Shown here piece by piece: positions 1-8,932 of a DNA stretch of 64,000 bases (positions are counted from its first letter, which is position 1; each line of letters opens with the position of its first letter). The DNA is from CAVSWT01 sp963731745. GTDB taxonomy: Bacteria; Bacteroidota; Ignavibacteria; Ignavibacteriales; Ignavibacteriaceae. The notes beneath the pieces are model-generated. The model had not been told where the DNA came from, ran no database searches, and worked only from the letters and a program-made list of their open reading frames with translations. Location: assembly GCA_963731745.1 (NCBI GenBank), contig CAVSWT010000015.1, positions 206,841 through 270,840 on the forward strand. Reading direction: 5' to 3'. A program made the position numbers and the translations under genes.

Positions 1-1
1 T

Positions 2-1159
2 AACGGCGTTGCCGCTCTTCATACAGAAATTCTTAAGAATAAAATTTTTTATCACTTCAACAAAATTTATCCTGGCAAATTTATAAACGTAACAAATGGC
101 ATAACTCCACGCCGCTGGCTAAAAACAGCCGATCCATTTTTGTCGGAATTGATATCGGATAGAATCGGGGATAAGTGGGTAACCGATTTGAGTCAATTAA
201 AAAAATTAGAAAAATATATTGATGATTCAGACTTTAGAGAATTTTGGCGTACTTCAAAATGGCTAAGCAAAAAAATTCTCATCGAAATAATTAAGCAAGA
301 ACTTGGAATTGAAGTTAACTCCGAATCTCTATTTGATGTTCACATAAAAAGATTTCATCAATATAAAAGACAGCTTTTAAACATTCTGCATGTAATTACT
401 CTTTATAATCATTTAAAGGATGATCCAAAACTTGATATAGTTCCGAGGACTGTCATATTTGGTGGGAAGGCAGCTCCAGGATATTTTACAGCTAAATTGA
501 TAATTAAATTAATTAATTCAGTTGCTGATGTTATAAATAATGACACTGACATTGACGGAAAATTAAAAGTGATTTTCATAAAAAATTATTCTGTTTCTCT
601 TGCCGAGAAGATAATTCCTGCTTCAGACTTATCGGAACAAATATCTACCGCCGGATTGGAAGCCTCAGGAACAGGCAATATGAAATTTGCCCTGAACGGA
701 GCTTTAACCATAGGAACAATGGACGGCGCCAATATTGAAATACGTGAAGAAGTTGGCGATGATAATATTTTTATTTTCGGTCTGCTCGCAGATGAAGTTG
801 CTAATCTTAAAAATAACGGTTACAATCCTCGTGATTATTATGAAAATAATAAAAATTTAAAACGTGTTATAGATATGATTTCATCCAACTATTTCAATGA
901 AAATGAGCCTGGCATTTTTGATCCGCTTATTGAAGAATTGATGAACCATGATTACTACTGTCTTTTCGCCGATTATCAATCATACATTGACAAGCAAAAA
1001 GAAGTGAGCAGATTATTTAGAGATACTGAAGAATGGACAAAAAAATCTATTTTAAATGTTGCGCGTATTGGAAAATTTTCAAGCGATAGATCCATTCAAG
1101 AATATTCTCAAAAAGTTTGGAACATAAAACCAATAAAGGTTAATCAGGAGGAAAAATAA
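2..1159 (+). CDS. glgP: Glycogen/alpha-glucan phosphorylase, C-terminal part (5' end outside window)
   Basis: Releases glucose-1-phosphate from glycogen or maltodextrin with pyridoxal phosphate as cofactor, in the cytoplasm. The frame is already open at the first bases and reads NGVAALHTEIL and then NVTNGITPRRWL, both highly conserved in the family, so the gene begins upstream of the window and the first internal start (position 140) is not the real one. The cofactor-binding block EASGTGNMKFALNGALTIGT is present, with the PLP lysine in NMKF. About 385 of roughly 850 residues are visible. The stop lies 2 bases from the stop of the convergent SDR gene, with no clear terminator between them. Identification is secure; whether the natural substrate is glycogen or maltodextrin cannot be told from this part. 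Confidence 0.95.
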   Translation, partial: NGVAALHTEILKNKIFYHFNKIYPGKFINVTNGITPRRWLKTADPFLSELISDRIGDKWVTDLSQLKKLEKYIDDSDFREFWRTSKWLSKKILIEIIKQELGIEVNSESLFDVHIKRFHQYKRQLLNILHVITLYNHLKDDPKLDIVPRTVIFGGKAAPGYFTAKLIIKLINSVADVINNDTDIDGKLKVIFIKNYSVSLAEKIIPASDLSEQISTAGLEASGTGNMKFALNGALTIGTMDGANIEIREEVGDDNIFIFGLLADEVANLKNNGYNPRDYYENNKNLKRVIDMISSNYFNENEPGIFDPLIEELMNHDYYCLFADYQSYIDKQKEVSRLFRDTEEWTKKSILNVARIGKFSSDRSIQEYSQKVWNIKPIKVNQEEK

Positions 1160-1161
1160 TT

Positions 1162-1941
1162 TTACAAATTCATTCCGCCTGAAACTTCGATTCTTTGTCC
1201 GGTAATCCATCTTGCATCATCAGTACAAAGAAATGCAACTACTCCGCCAACATCTTCGGCAATGCCGACTCTTCCTAATGCGGTTATTGATGCAATACGC
1301 GTTTTAACCTGCGGATTATTTCTTATAGCTGCATTATTAAAATCGGTTTCAATTGCACCCGGGGCAACAACATTTACAGTAATCCCTCTCGATCCAATTT
1401 CTTTTGCTGCATATTTTGTGAATACTTCAATTGCCCCTTTCATAGAAGCATAAACAGAATAGCCGGGATTTACAAATCTCGCTGTGCCTGAAGATATATT
1501 TATAATTCTTCCGTTATCATTCATCATCAATAAAGCTTTTTGCGTTAGAAAATAAACTCCTTTGAAATGAATATTTAAGAATGAATCAAAATCTTCTTCC
1601 GATACATTTATAAATGGAATTGTAGCTCCGATACCAGCATTATTTATTAAAAAATCAAATTTGTCTTTTCCCCATTTATCCTTCAACAATTTAGTTATTT
1701 GTTCTAAAAATTTATCGAAGGATTTAATATCCGCAACATTAAATTGAAGCGCCGCTGCCTTTTGGCCTTTGCTTTCAATTTCCGATACTACTTTTTCAGC
1801 TTCTTCTTTTTTAGAATGATAAGTTAAGATAACATCGCTGCCGTAATCAGCCAAACGCAAAGCCATATCTTTTCCAAGACCGCGGCTTCCGCCTGTAACT
1901 AAAGCAATTTTTCCTGATATTTTTTTCATAGTTTTCACCAT
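1162..1941 (-). CDS. Short-chain dehydrogenase/reductase (FabG-like)
   Basis: NAD(P)-dependent oxidoreductase of the classical SDR family, 259 residues. Visible motifs are the dinucleotide-binding TGGSRGLG (about 16-23), NNAG (about 100-103), the active-site Ser in INISSG (about 150), the catalytic Tyr and Lys in YASMK (164 and 168), and the post-catalytic VAPG. The C-terminal ITGQRIEVSGGMNL is typical of 3-oxoacyl-ACP reductase-like members, but many sugar and steroid SDRs share it, so the substrate is not assigned. Two in-frame ATGs compete: 1941 (MVKTM) and 1929 (MKKISGK). The second gives a more family-like N-terminus and has a GGTG upstream. No fatty-acid genes lie nearby, so a FabG role is not supported by context. 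Confidence 0.85.
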   Translation of the reverse strand: MVKTMKKISGKIALVTGGSRGLGKDMALRLADYGSDVILTYHSKKEEAEKVVSEIESKGQKAAALQFNVADIKSFDKFLEQITKLLKDKWGKDKFDFLINNAGIGATIPFINVSEEDFDSFLNIHFKGVYFLTQKALLMMNDNGRIINISSGTARFVNPGYSVYASMKGAIEVFTKYAAKEIGSRGITVNVVAPGAIETDFNNAAIRNNPQVKTRIASITALGRVGIAEDVGGVVAFLCTDDARWITGQRIEVSGGMNL

Positions 1942-2035
1942 ATTTAATTCAATTGTTAAACACGAATTTATTTAAGGATCTTATTCTGACCTCATTCTAA
2001 TTTCTTAAATAAATTAAGTATAACCTGAGTTTGTT

Positions 2036-2692
2036 TTAAATTAATATCTCTTCTCTGTTTTTACCAATCCAATAACCCCAAGCTACAATAAGCCATTGTG
2101 AAAGTCCTACGTATCCGATTGGTTCAACTGATGTTGGCGGCGGGCCTACTAAATTTAAAAAGTACATCAGCATTAAAAAAATTACCAAAGACCAAAAAGC
2201 ATAAATCCCAGTTTTATTTTTTGCCTTTGTAACACTTACATATAAATAAACCCCTGTTAAAAATATTATTACTTCAATTAAAACCGATAAAATAACTAAA
2301 TTCCAAAGCCCTAATCCAACTACTGTAGGTGACCAAGGTACAATTTGTAAATCAGGATTATGTGAAATAAAATCTAAAACCCAATGACTTAAAACTAAAG
2401 CTCCAAGCCATATTGAAGCTTTAATATTTTTTCTTAAAAGATAATAAACTATCCCAAAGATTAATGCCCAAATTATCACAGCAAATAAACTATGCGATAC
2501 CGGAAAATAAGTAAAGCTTAACTTTGTAAATGGATTATTGCCAGGATTTATTTCTACTTTTTCTATTCCGAATAAAAGCAGTAGAGGCCATAGAAGATCA
2601 ATAAATTGAGCAGCAAGAAAAAGTGTTCCCAATGAAGTTTTGGGTACAACCTTTTTAGCTGCAAAACCGGCTCCAAAATGTCCAATAAACAT
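2036..2692 (-). CDS. Integral membrane protein of the YdjM/DUF457 metal-dependent hydrolase type
   Basis: 218-residue polytopic membrane protein with about five to six hydrophobic segments. Histidines sit at membrane edges: HFGAGFAAKK at the N-terminus, PVSHSLFA near residue 70, and SHWVLDFISHNPD near residue 105. This pattern (GHxxxG, SH, then HxxxDxxxH) is that of the membrane-bound metal-dependent hydrolase family (YdjM-like), whose biochemical role is poorly known. The start ATG is preceded by AAGGAAG at good spacing. It stands alone, and its neighbours do not suggest a pathway. The family assignment is reasonable; the enzymatic activity is inference only. Confidence 0.7.
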   Translation of the reverse strand: MFIGHFGAGFAAKKVVPKTSLGTLFLAAQFIDLLWPLLLLFGIEKVEINPGNNPFTKLSFTYFPVSHSLFAVIIWALIFGIVYYLLRKNIKASIWLGALVLSHWVLDFISHNPDLQIVPWSPTVVGLGLWNLVILSVLIEVIIFLTGVYLYVSVTKAKNKTGIYAFWSLVIFLMLMYFLNLVGPPPTSVEPIGYVGLSQWLIVAWGYWIGKNREEILI

Positions 2693-2928
2693 TTTCTCTC
2701 TTCCTTATTTTTTTAATAATTTTTATAATCTTGGGTGATACGAAAAGCGATTGTATTTCTGAAGTAAAATTATAACAATTTAATATTAGAATAGAAATAA
2801 GAGCAGAGCATTTTAGTTAGAATCGTGGATATAGGATTTTATTGCATAATTGAAATTTAAAATAATGATTGTCAAAATAAACGATTGAGTATTTATTAAT
2901 TAGTAATTATTATAAGAGACAAAATTCT

Positions 2929-3990
2929 TCAATTAAATAACGTTTGAGATTTTTGCTCAAAATCTAAAAGCCATTTTTTCCTCCAAAGCCCTCCGCCGTA
3001 TCCTCTAAGTTTTCCATCTTTACCAATTACTCTATGGCAAGGTATAAGGATTGCAAGTCGATTATCTCCGTTTGCAGTTGCGACAGCTCGAACAGCATTT
3101 TTATTTTCAATACGTTTTGCAATATCTTCATAAGAAGATGTTTTGCCATAGGGAAGTTTTTGTAATTCCTTCCAAACGCTTAATTGAAATTTAGTGCCAG
3201 GAGCATCCATTGGTATATCAAAATTTGTACGTTTACATAAAAAATATTCATCCAGCTGCGTTTTCAGATTTAGTAGATGATCATTTTCGCCAGGTACAAT
3301 TACGCAATTCAAATATTTTATTATACGTTTTATCTGTGTTTCGAGCATTTTTCTTTCAACAAACTCTAGAAGACAAATTCCCCTTTCGGAAGACATTGCA
3401 ATCATTGGCCCTAAAGGAGTTAAAATTCTTGTTGCAACTACTAATGTTGAATCTTTTGTTTTTGCAGGAGAATTGCCCGTCAATTTTTTTACCGCATCAT
3501 TAAATCCACTTAAGGATTCAAAACCCGAATCGTACGCAGTTTGAGTTAAATTTTCACCAACTTTGATATTTCCTATTGCCATGCCTAATCTCCTGTATCT
3601 TATATATTCGTGAAAAGTCATATTAAAATTATTTTTAAACCAGCGCCGTACCTTATTTGGATCAACGCCCAAATTTCTTATTTCAAAATCTTTCCATCTT
3701 TTGGCAGGATTCTCTTCAACTTTAGAAAAAATATTTTTCATCCAAGAAGGGATTGCGCCCCTCATCTCAAGGGGTTTGCAGCGTTTGCATGGTTTATACC
3801 CGGCTTTAACTGCTTGATTAATATTTTTGAAAAATTCAATATTTTGCAGCTTTGGTTTTCGTGCCGGGCAAACCGGACGGCAGAATATTCCCGTGGTTTT
3901 TACGCCGACAAAAAATACACCTTCGTATGTTTCGTCTCTATTTATAAGAGCATTATACATTACATTTATTTTTGGTAATTCATTATTCAT
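2929..3990 (-). CDS. ada: Ada: bifunctional methylphosphotriester / O6-methylguanine-DNA methyltransferase and regulator
   Basis: Repairs methylated DNA by suicidal transfer to cysteines and, in the known family, activates transcription of the alkylation response. Three parts are visible in order. The first is an N-terminal zinc domain with the four-Cys set FCRPVCP...PCKRC. The second is an AraC-type helix-turn-helix region (YIRYRRLGMAIGN, then AYDSGFESLSGFNDA). The third is a C-terminal methyltransferase domain with the active-site IPCHRVIGKDGKLRGYGGG. The open frame runs back to 4092, but that would overlap the upstream gene by 34 bases and add a hydrophobic stretch alien to Ada, so the ATG at 3990 (MNNELPK) is preferred; 3960 (MYNALI) is also possible. 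There is no AlkB or AlkA gene next to it. The identification is firm. Confidence 0.93.
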   Translation of the reverse strand: MNNELPKINVMYNALINRDETYEGVFFVGVKTTGIFCRPVCPARKPKLQNIEFFKNINQAVKAGYKPCKRCKPLEMRGAIPSWMKNIFSKVEENPAKRWKDFEIRNLGVDPNKVRRWFKNNFNMTFHEYIRYRRLGMAIGNIKVGENLTQTAYDSGFESLSGFNDAVKKLTGNSPAKTKDSTLVVATRILTPLGPMIAMSSERGICLLEFVERKMLETQIKRIIKYLNCVIVPGENDHLLNLKTQLDEYFLCKRTNFDIPMDAPGTKFQLSVWKELQKLPYGKTSSYEDIAKRIENKNAVRAVATANGDNRLAILIPCHRVIGKDGKLRGYGGGLWRKKWLLDFEQKSQTLFN

Positions 3991-4058
3991 AGCTGCTAAA
4001 ATAAGTAGAATAAAAAAATATTCTACCGGAAAATTATCATCAAATTTTAAATTAATTA

Positions 4059-4637
4059 TTAATTCTCGCGCCTCTTCATATCCATAATCCATAAAGTTGT
4101 CCAGGTTTCGCCATTATCTTTTGAAAATGAAAGATCCCAATGAACAGAATTTTTTTTGAAATTCGAAAATGTAATTCGAGAGATACTATTTTCATTGGCA
4201 TTATTAGTTTCTCTAAAAAATTCCCCTTTACCATTTTTGAAATTGCCTGTAAAACCTGTCCCCATTTGTAAATTTTTATTATCAAGCCAATGAATATTCC
4301 ATTCATTTTTTTTTGAGTCAAAATATCTGATGCTAAACCCTTTCATATGTTCAATGCTATCCATCCCGTTCCAAAAAAATTTCACATCTCCTTCCCAATG
4401 TTCCTCCAAAGCGCATCCATTCAGAATAGAACTAACAGAAGTATGCGCATTTGTTTCAAGCCAGCTTCCATCTTTGTTAAGAATTTTCTGCTGAATATCC
4501 CAATCACCAATCCAAAAATTGAATTGCCGGCTTTCGGGTGAATTACAATCAAGGGAATCTTTATTTAAACTTTGTTGTCCGTCTATTACAGGTTGAATCA
4601 AAATAAAGAATAATAAAATTGCAACGAGATTTTTCAT
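4059..4637 (-). CDS. Secreted protein with a 'FWIGDWD' (DUF1579-like) domain
   Basis: 192 residues with a cleavable signal peptide (MKNLVAILLFFILIQPVIDG). The mature protein begins with a region containing FNFWIGDWDIQ, then ALEEHWEG and FSIRYFD, the pattern of small lipocalin-like DUF1579/heme-binding-like proteins. The natural ligand is unknown. The frame is open to 4664, but the ATG at 4637 is preceded by a GAGG box and starts exactly at a signal peptide, so it is chosen. It lies upstream of ada on the same strand with about 68 bases between them; shared transcription is possible, but a functional link is not evident. Confidence 0.65.
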   Translation of the reverse strand: MKNLVAILLFFILIQPVIDGQQSLNKDSLDCNSPESRQFNFWIGDWDIQQKILNKDGSWLETNAHTSVSSILNGCALEEHWEGDVKFFWNGMDSIEHMKGFSIRYFDSKKNEWNIHWLDNKNLQMGTGFTGNFKNGKGEFFRETNNANENSISRITFSNFKKNSVHWDLSFSKDNGETWTTLWIMDMKRREN

Positions 4638-4863
4638 AGGATGCCTCTTCGTATTAGTAATCAACCGTTTGTGAAGTTAATGAAGTCGATTTAAAAAAGT
4701 AAGGTAGAATATAGAGTTTTTTTTATCAGCATTCTGGCAAATTATATGTTGTAGTTAAAAGTGCAATTCGCAAAAATGATAGTTCATTTTTACAATAGAA
4801 CTTAACTGTGCTTTTATTTAATTTTAATCAATAATTATTTTCATTTTAAATTTAGAGGAATTC

Positions 4864-6666
4864 ATGTTTAAAAATATTTTATCCATTTTACTCATATCTA
4901 TGCTGTTTATACAGATTACGAGTTTTTCTCAGGATCTTGACAGAAAAAATGTAGACCAAAAATATAAGTGGAATTTAAACGAATTATATGCATCAAAAGA
5001 AGCTTGGAGCAAAGCAAAAGATGAAACCAAAAACAAAATTGATGAAATTGCCAAATACAAAGGCAAGCTTGATGAAAGTGCTTCAAATCTTTTATATACT
5101 TTGAAGACTTATTTCGATACTTATAAAGAGTTTTCAAGAGTTTATGAATATGCGAACGATTCCCGAGACCAGAATCTTAATATCAGCAGCAATGATTCCA
5201 TATTCCAGATAGCTTCTTCGTTAGCCACAAAATTTTCAGAAGTTACATCTTTTTTAAATCCGGAAATTTTAAAGTTAGATCCGAAAAAGATTGATCAATT
5301 TTATAATGATCAGCCCGAATTAAAAGACTATTCTGTTATTATAGAAAATATTCAACGGCTTCGCGACCATACCTTAAATGCTCCTGAAGAAAAAATTCTT
5401 GCGAGCTTTAGCCAAGTGACTGGAACGATGGAAAACGTATTCGGCACTTTTAATAATGCGGAAATGCCTTTTGCAAAAGTTACTTTATCGGACGGCAAGG
5501 AAGTAGAGCTAAGCAGCGCAAACTTTACAAAATATAGAAGCTTAAAAAATAGAGAAGACAGAGCAAATGTATTTGATGCTTTCTTTAATAATTATGGGAG
5601 GTTTAAAAATACAATTGGATTAAATCTTGCGGGAAAAGTTAGGTCAGATTGGGTATATGCAAAAGATAAAAAATATAAGAGTTCTTTAGAAGCGGCGTTG
5701 GATAATTTTAATGTTCCAACTTCTGTTTATGAAAATTTAGTTTCACAAATAAATAAAAATTTACCAACCCTTCACCGGTTTTTAACACTAAAGAAAAAAA
5801 TGCTCGGTGTTGATACGCTTCATTATTATGATCTTTATACTCCATTGGTAAAAAAAGTCGATATGAACTTTACAATAGATGAAGGGCAAAAAATTATACT
5901 CGACGCCTTAAAGCCTTTAGGGGAGGATTATGAAGCCACTTTACAAAAAGCTTTTAATGATCGTTGGATTGATTATATGCCGACAACAGGAAAGCGTTCC
6001 GGAGCATATTCGACAGGAAGATCTTACGACGTTCATCCTTATATCTTAATGAACTGGACCGATGACTGGAGGTCAGTCTCAACTTTAGCACATGAACTTG
6101 GACATACAATGCATTCATATTATTCAAATAAAACCCAGCCATTTCAATATTCAGATTACCCAATTTTTGTTGCAGAAATTGCTTCGACATGTAATGAAAC
6201 TTTACTAAATAATTATATAGTTAATCATGAGCAATCGAAAGAAGAAAAATTGTATTTGTTAGGCAGTTATCTTGAGCTATTAAGACAAACTATTTTCAGG
6301 CAGACTTCTTTTGCTGAATTTGAATTAGATATTCATAAAAGAATAGAAAACAATGATCCTCTTAATGGCGATATAATGAGTCAAATTTATTATGATATCG
6401 TAAAGAAATATTATGGAAATGATGAAGGCTTCTGTAAAGTTGATGATTATGTTAAATATGAATGGGAATATATTCCTCATTTCTATTATAATTTTTATGT
6501 TTATCAATACGCTACTTCTTTAATTTATGCTACAGCATTTGCCCAGAAAATAATAGACGAAGGACAACCAGCTGTTGATAAATATTTTAATATACTTAAA
6601 GGCGGAAGTTCTGATTATCCATTAAACTTAATTAAGAAAGCCGGTATTGATCCCTCTATCGTCTGA
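4864..6666 (+). CDS. pepF: Oligoendopeptidase F, secreted M3 family zinc peptidase (C-terminal frameshift)
   Basis: Zinc metallopeptidase of the M3 family that cleaves short peptides. It starts with a signal peptide (MFKNILSILLISMLFIQITS), so it probably acts in the periplasm rather than the cytoplasm. The zinc-binding motif HELGH is at residues 410-414 with the downstream Glu in FVAEIAS. The ATG follows TTAGAGGA. At the 3' end the frame stops after GGSSDYPLNLIKKAGIDPSIV. The next frame (skip one base near 6660-6664) continues as SEAFDLTMKKMNEVMDEME to a stop at 6739, which is exactly the usual PepF C-terminus (SEA...F..L.DEME). The intact gene would therefore be 4864..6739 with 624 residues, and the present stop removes about 25. 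Confidence 0.92.
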   Translation: MFKNILSILLISMLFIQITSFSQDLDRKNVDQKYKWNLNELYASKEAWSKAKDETKNKIDEIAKYKGKLDESASNLLYTLKTYFDTYKEFSRVYEYANDSRDQNLNISSNDSIFQIASSLATKFSEVTSFLNPEILKLDPKKIDQFYNDQPELKDYSVIIENIQRLRDHTLNAPEEKILASFSQVTGTMENVFGTFNNAEMPFAKVTLSDGKEVELSSANFTKYRSLKNREDRANVFDAFFNNYGRFKNTIGLNLAGKVRSDWVYAKDKKYKSSLEAALDNFNVPTSVYENLVSQINKNLPTLHRFLTLKKKMLGVDTLHYYDLYTPLVKKVDMNFTIDEGQKIILDALKPLGEDYEATLQKAFNDRWIDYMPTTGKRSGAYSTGRSYDVHPYILMNWTDDWRSVSTLAHELGHTMHSYYSNKTQPFQYSDYPIFVAEIASTCNETLLNNYIVNHEQSKEEKLYLLGSYLELLRQTIFRQTSFAEFELDIHKRIENNDPLNGDIMSQIYYDIVKKYYGNDEGFCKVDDYVKYEWEYIPHFYYNFYVYQYATSLIYATAFAQKIIDEGQPAVDKYFNILKGGSSDYPLNLIKKAGIDPSIV

Positions 6667-6765
6667 AGCATTCGATTTAACAATGAAGAAAATGAACGAA
6701 GTTATGGATGAGATGGAAACGATAATGAATGAAAAATAATAAATAGTTTTATTTATTTGTTTTGA

Positions 6766-6795
6766 TGCCGGATTTAGATTTAATCCGGCATTTTA
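6766..6795. terminator. Intrinsic terminator between convergent genes
   Basis: A perfect 9-base inverted repeat, TGCCGGATT / AATCCGGCA, with a 7-base loop is followed by TTTTAATTTT on the plus strand. It lies between pepF (plus) and the cupin gene (minus) and could serve both directions, although the T-run favours the plus strand. Confidence 0.8.
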
Positions 6796-6798
6796 ATT

Positions 6799-7164
6799 TT
6801 AAATCCAAACATCATTTTTAGCGGTAAGAGTATTAAAAATTTTGCCGGTATTTACCACCCCTCGCGGTTCTATTAATATAATATGACATTCTTTTTCTGC
6901 GTACGGTTTATGTTCAACATTTTTGGGAACTACAAACATTTCTCCGCTTTTTAATTTTACTTTGCCGTCTCTAAATTCGATTTCCATTTCACCATCAATA
7001 ACAATAAATACTTCATCTGTTTCTTCATGGCTGTGCCAAATAAAATCCCCTTTAATCTTTGTAACCTTAAATTGATAATCATTCAATTCGGCAATCACTT
7101 TGGGAGACCAGTGTTCATTAAACTTGGAAAACTTGTCTCTAAAGTTTATTGATTTATACTCCAT
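6799..7164 (-). CDS. Cupin-domain protein
   Basis: 121-residue single-domain cupin. Cupin motif 1 is visible as WHSHEETDEVFIVIDGEME (G-x5-H-x-H-x-E-like metal set: two His and the Glu), followed by a second motif GEMFVVPKNVEHKPYAEKE carrying the last metal-binding His. The N-terminal part (SPKVIAELNDYQFKVTKIKG) is typical of the small Bacteroidota cupins that accompany various enzymes, and no substrate can be assigned. The ATG is preceded by AAGG at about 9 bases. It follows mscS on the same strand with a 31-base gap and may be co-transcribed with it. Confidence 0.8.
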   Translation of the reverse strand: MEYKSINFRDKFSKFNEHWSPKVIAELNDYQFKVTKIKGDFIWHSHEETDEVFIVIDGEMEIEFRDGKVKLKSGEMFVVPKNVEHKPYAEKECHIILIEPRGVVNTGKIFNTLTAKNDVWI

Positions 7165-7195
7165 TACAATAACCTTATTATGAAGACTTAAATAT

Positions 7196-8292
7196 TTATT
7201 CTTTTACAACTTCCGATTGAACATTATTGCCTTCTCTATTCATGAAAATTGTTTGAGTAGGATAAGCGAATTCTATTCCTCTGGATTCAAACTCTTCATA
7301 AATCTTTAAATTTATTGCCTGCTGTGTATCCATATATCTTACATAATCAGCACTCAAAATATAATACACAAACTCAAAATTTAAGCTGAAATCTCCGTAA
7401 GAAGCAAAATGGCCTCTATCGAATGTTACATCTTTCTGATCCTCAATTATCTTTCGAACCAGCGGCGGAATTTCGGAAAGCTGTTTTGCGGGAGTTTGAT
7501 AAATTACACCAAGTTTAAACACCACGCGCCTGCGTTCCATTTTTTTATAATTATGAATTCTGGAATTTACCAAATCAGTATTTGAAAAAATTAATTGTTC
7601 TCCGCTTAAACTTCTAACACGTGTTGATTTAATCCCGATATATTCTACGCTGCCTACTTTATCGCCGACAATTAAGAAATCGCCAATTTCAAAAGGCCTG
7701 TCAAAGAAAATTACAAAGTAACTGAAGAGATCTCCCAGAATAGTTTGTGCGGCTAAAGCTATAGCAATACCGCCAATTCCAAGTCCTGCGATGGCAGCGG
7801 ATATTTTAAATCCAAGATTATCAAGCACGAAAACTAAACCAACAATCCAAATAAGAATATTTACAATTGTTAGTATTCCTCGTAATCTGTTTTTGCCGGT
7901 TTTCAAAATTGCTGTCCGGACCACTTTTTTTTCGAAGATATGTATCTAAACTATATCTAACAATCGCGGTTATTGAGCGGAGTATAAAAAAAGTAATAAT
8001 AATTACAGATGCTATTTCAATTCCCCGTTCAACTTTAGGCGGGAAGAACCAATATTTTTATTGCAAGAATGAAAGCAGAAAAGTAAAGAAGCGGAATAAC
8101 TGTTTTTTCAATACCTCTTACAATAAAATCGTCAATTGTTGTATCGGTTTTTTCTGACCACCTATTTAATTTTTTAACTACAATTTTTTTAAAGATATAT
8201 ATAATTATTAGTCCAACTATGAATGAACCTAATGCCGTGAAGTAAACTGAAAGTGCATTGCCATAGTATACTTGAGATAAAAAATCACTCAT
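7196..8292 (-). pseudogene. mscS: MscS-type mechanosensitive ion channel, interrupted by two frameshifts
   Basis: Small-conductance mechanosensitive channel that protects cells against hypo-osmotic shock. Three frames must be joined. Frame one (8292-8035) encodes MSDFLSQVYYGN and two membrane helices, ending ILVLPA-stop. A one-base skip near 8038-8043 continues LPPKVERGIEIASVIIITFF...LDTYLRKKSGPDSNFENRQ. A second one-base skip near 7884-7895 leads into QLRGILTIVNILIWIVG. The last part holds the pore helix AAIAGLGIGGIAIALAAQTI and the beta domain FFDRPFEIGDFLIVG...GIKSTRVRSLSGE. Removing two bases from the 1097-base span gives 364 codons plus stop, a normal length. The start has an AGGAG box. 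Either two sequence errors or a real pseudogene. Confidence 0.85.
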
Positions 8293-8395
8293 TATTTATT
8301 TTCTCCTAATTTATTCGGAAATAAGAAAATAATATTTGCTGTTTAAAATTCAAGAAATATTATAAAATAGTTTTAAATAGTAAGATTGATAAAGT

Positions 8396-8803
8396 TCAAA
8401 CAGAGTATCTCTCAATTATAAAATCTGGAATTCTAATTGGTTTACCGCTTTTAATTGAAATCATGGTGTAGATTAAAAATCCTTCTGCGGCAACTTTGCT
8501 GTTTTCTTTTTTTACTATCCAAAAATTTACTTTTGATTGGGCTCCATTTACAGAATCAATTTGAGTACGAACAAGTATTTGATCATTTAACGATAAAGCC
8601 CTTTTGTATTCAATATGTGATGTACTTATAACCCAATTGAAATCATTTTCGTGAAATTCATTCATTGGCATTTTATAATTTTTATTCATTTGATCATATC
8701 GGGCTGCAAGAACATAGTCCAAATATTTAGTATTATGAACATGATTATTCATATCAATATCATCAGGGCGAATCATGATTTCTGATTCAAAAATTGAATA
8801 CAT
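8396..8803 (-). CDS. Acyl-CoA thioesterase, 4HBT/YbgC hotdog family
   Basis: 135 residues with the hotdog thioesterase pattern RPDDIDMNNHVHNTKYLDYVLAARYD. The Asp in DIDMNNHVHN sits where the catalytic acid of YbgC/4-hydroxybenzoyl-CoA thioesterases lies. IEYKRALSLNDQILVRTQ is the usual second strand block. It hydrolyses acyl-CoA thioesters in the cytoplasm; chain length and pathway are not apparent. No ribosome binding site is evident before the ATG. It is the last gene of a minus-strand series below the pilin-like cluster, separated from it by about 130 bases without an obvious terminator. Confidence 0.8.
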   Translation of the reverse strand: MYSIFESEIMIRPDDIDMNNHVHNTKYLDYVLAARYDQMNKNYKMPMNEFHENDFNWVISTSHIEYKRALSLNDQILVRTQIDSVNGAQSKVNFWIVKKENSKVAAEGFLIYTMISIKSGKPIRIPDFIIERYSV

Positions 8804-8932
8804 AATAAATTTGAAAATTATTTATTGAGATTATTAATTACAAAAATAAGTAATTAATTATTAATGTGGTTTGCGGAGAGTTAAAACGAAATCCTATAAT
8901 AAAAAATAAGCTGATGAGAATACTGATTATTT

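Noticed and set aside
3210..4087. Plus-strand open frames inside ada and the secreted-protein gene
   Set aside because: They overlap well-supported minus-strand genes, have no ribosome binding sites and no recognisable domain.
6658..6666. Programmed +1 frameshift in pepF as in prfB
   Set aside because: GTC slipping to TCT gives poor re-pairing, no Shine-Dalgarno-like stimulator is seen, and similar extra bases occur in unrelated genes of the window.
7861..7924. Separate short MscS protein starting at 7924 with GTG
   Set aside because: It would lack the N-terminal membrane helices; the upstream frames fit exactly to one channel gene with two indels.
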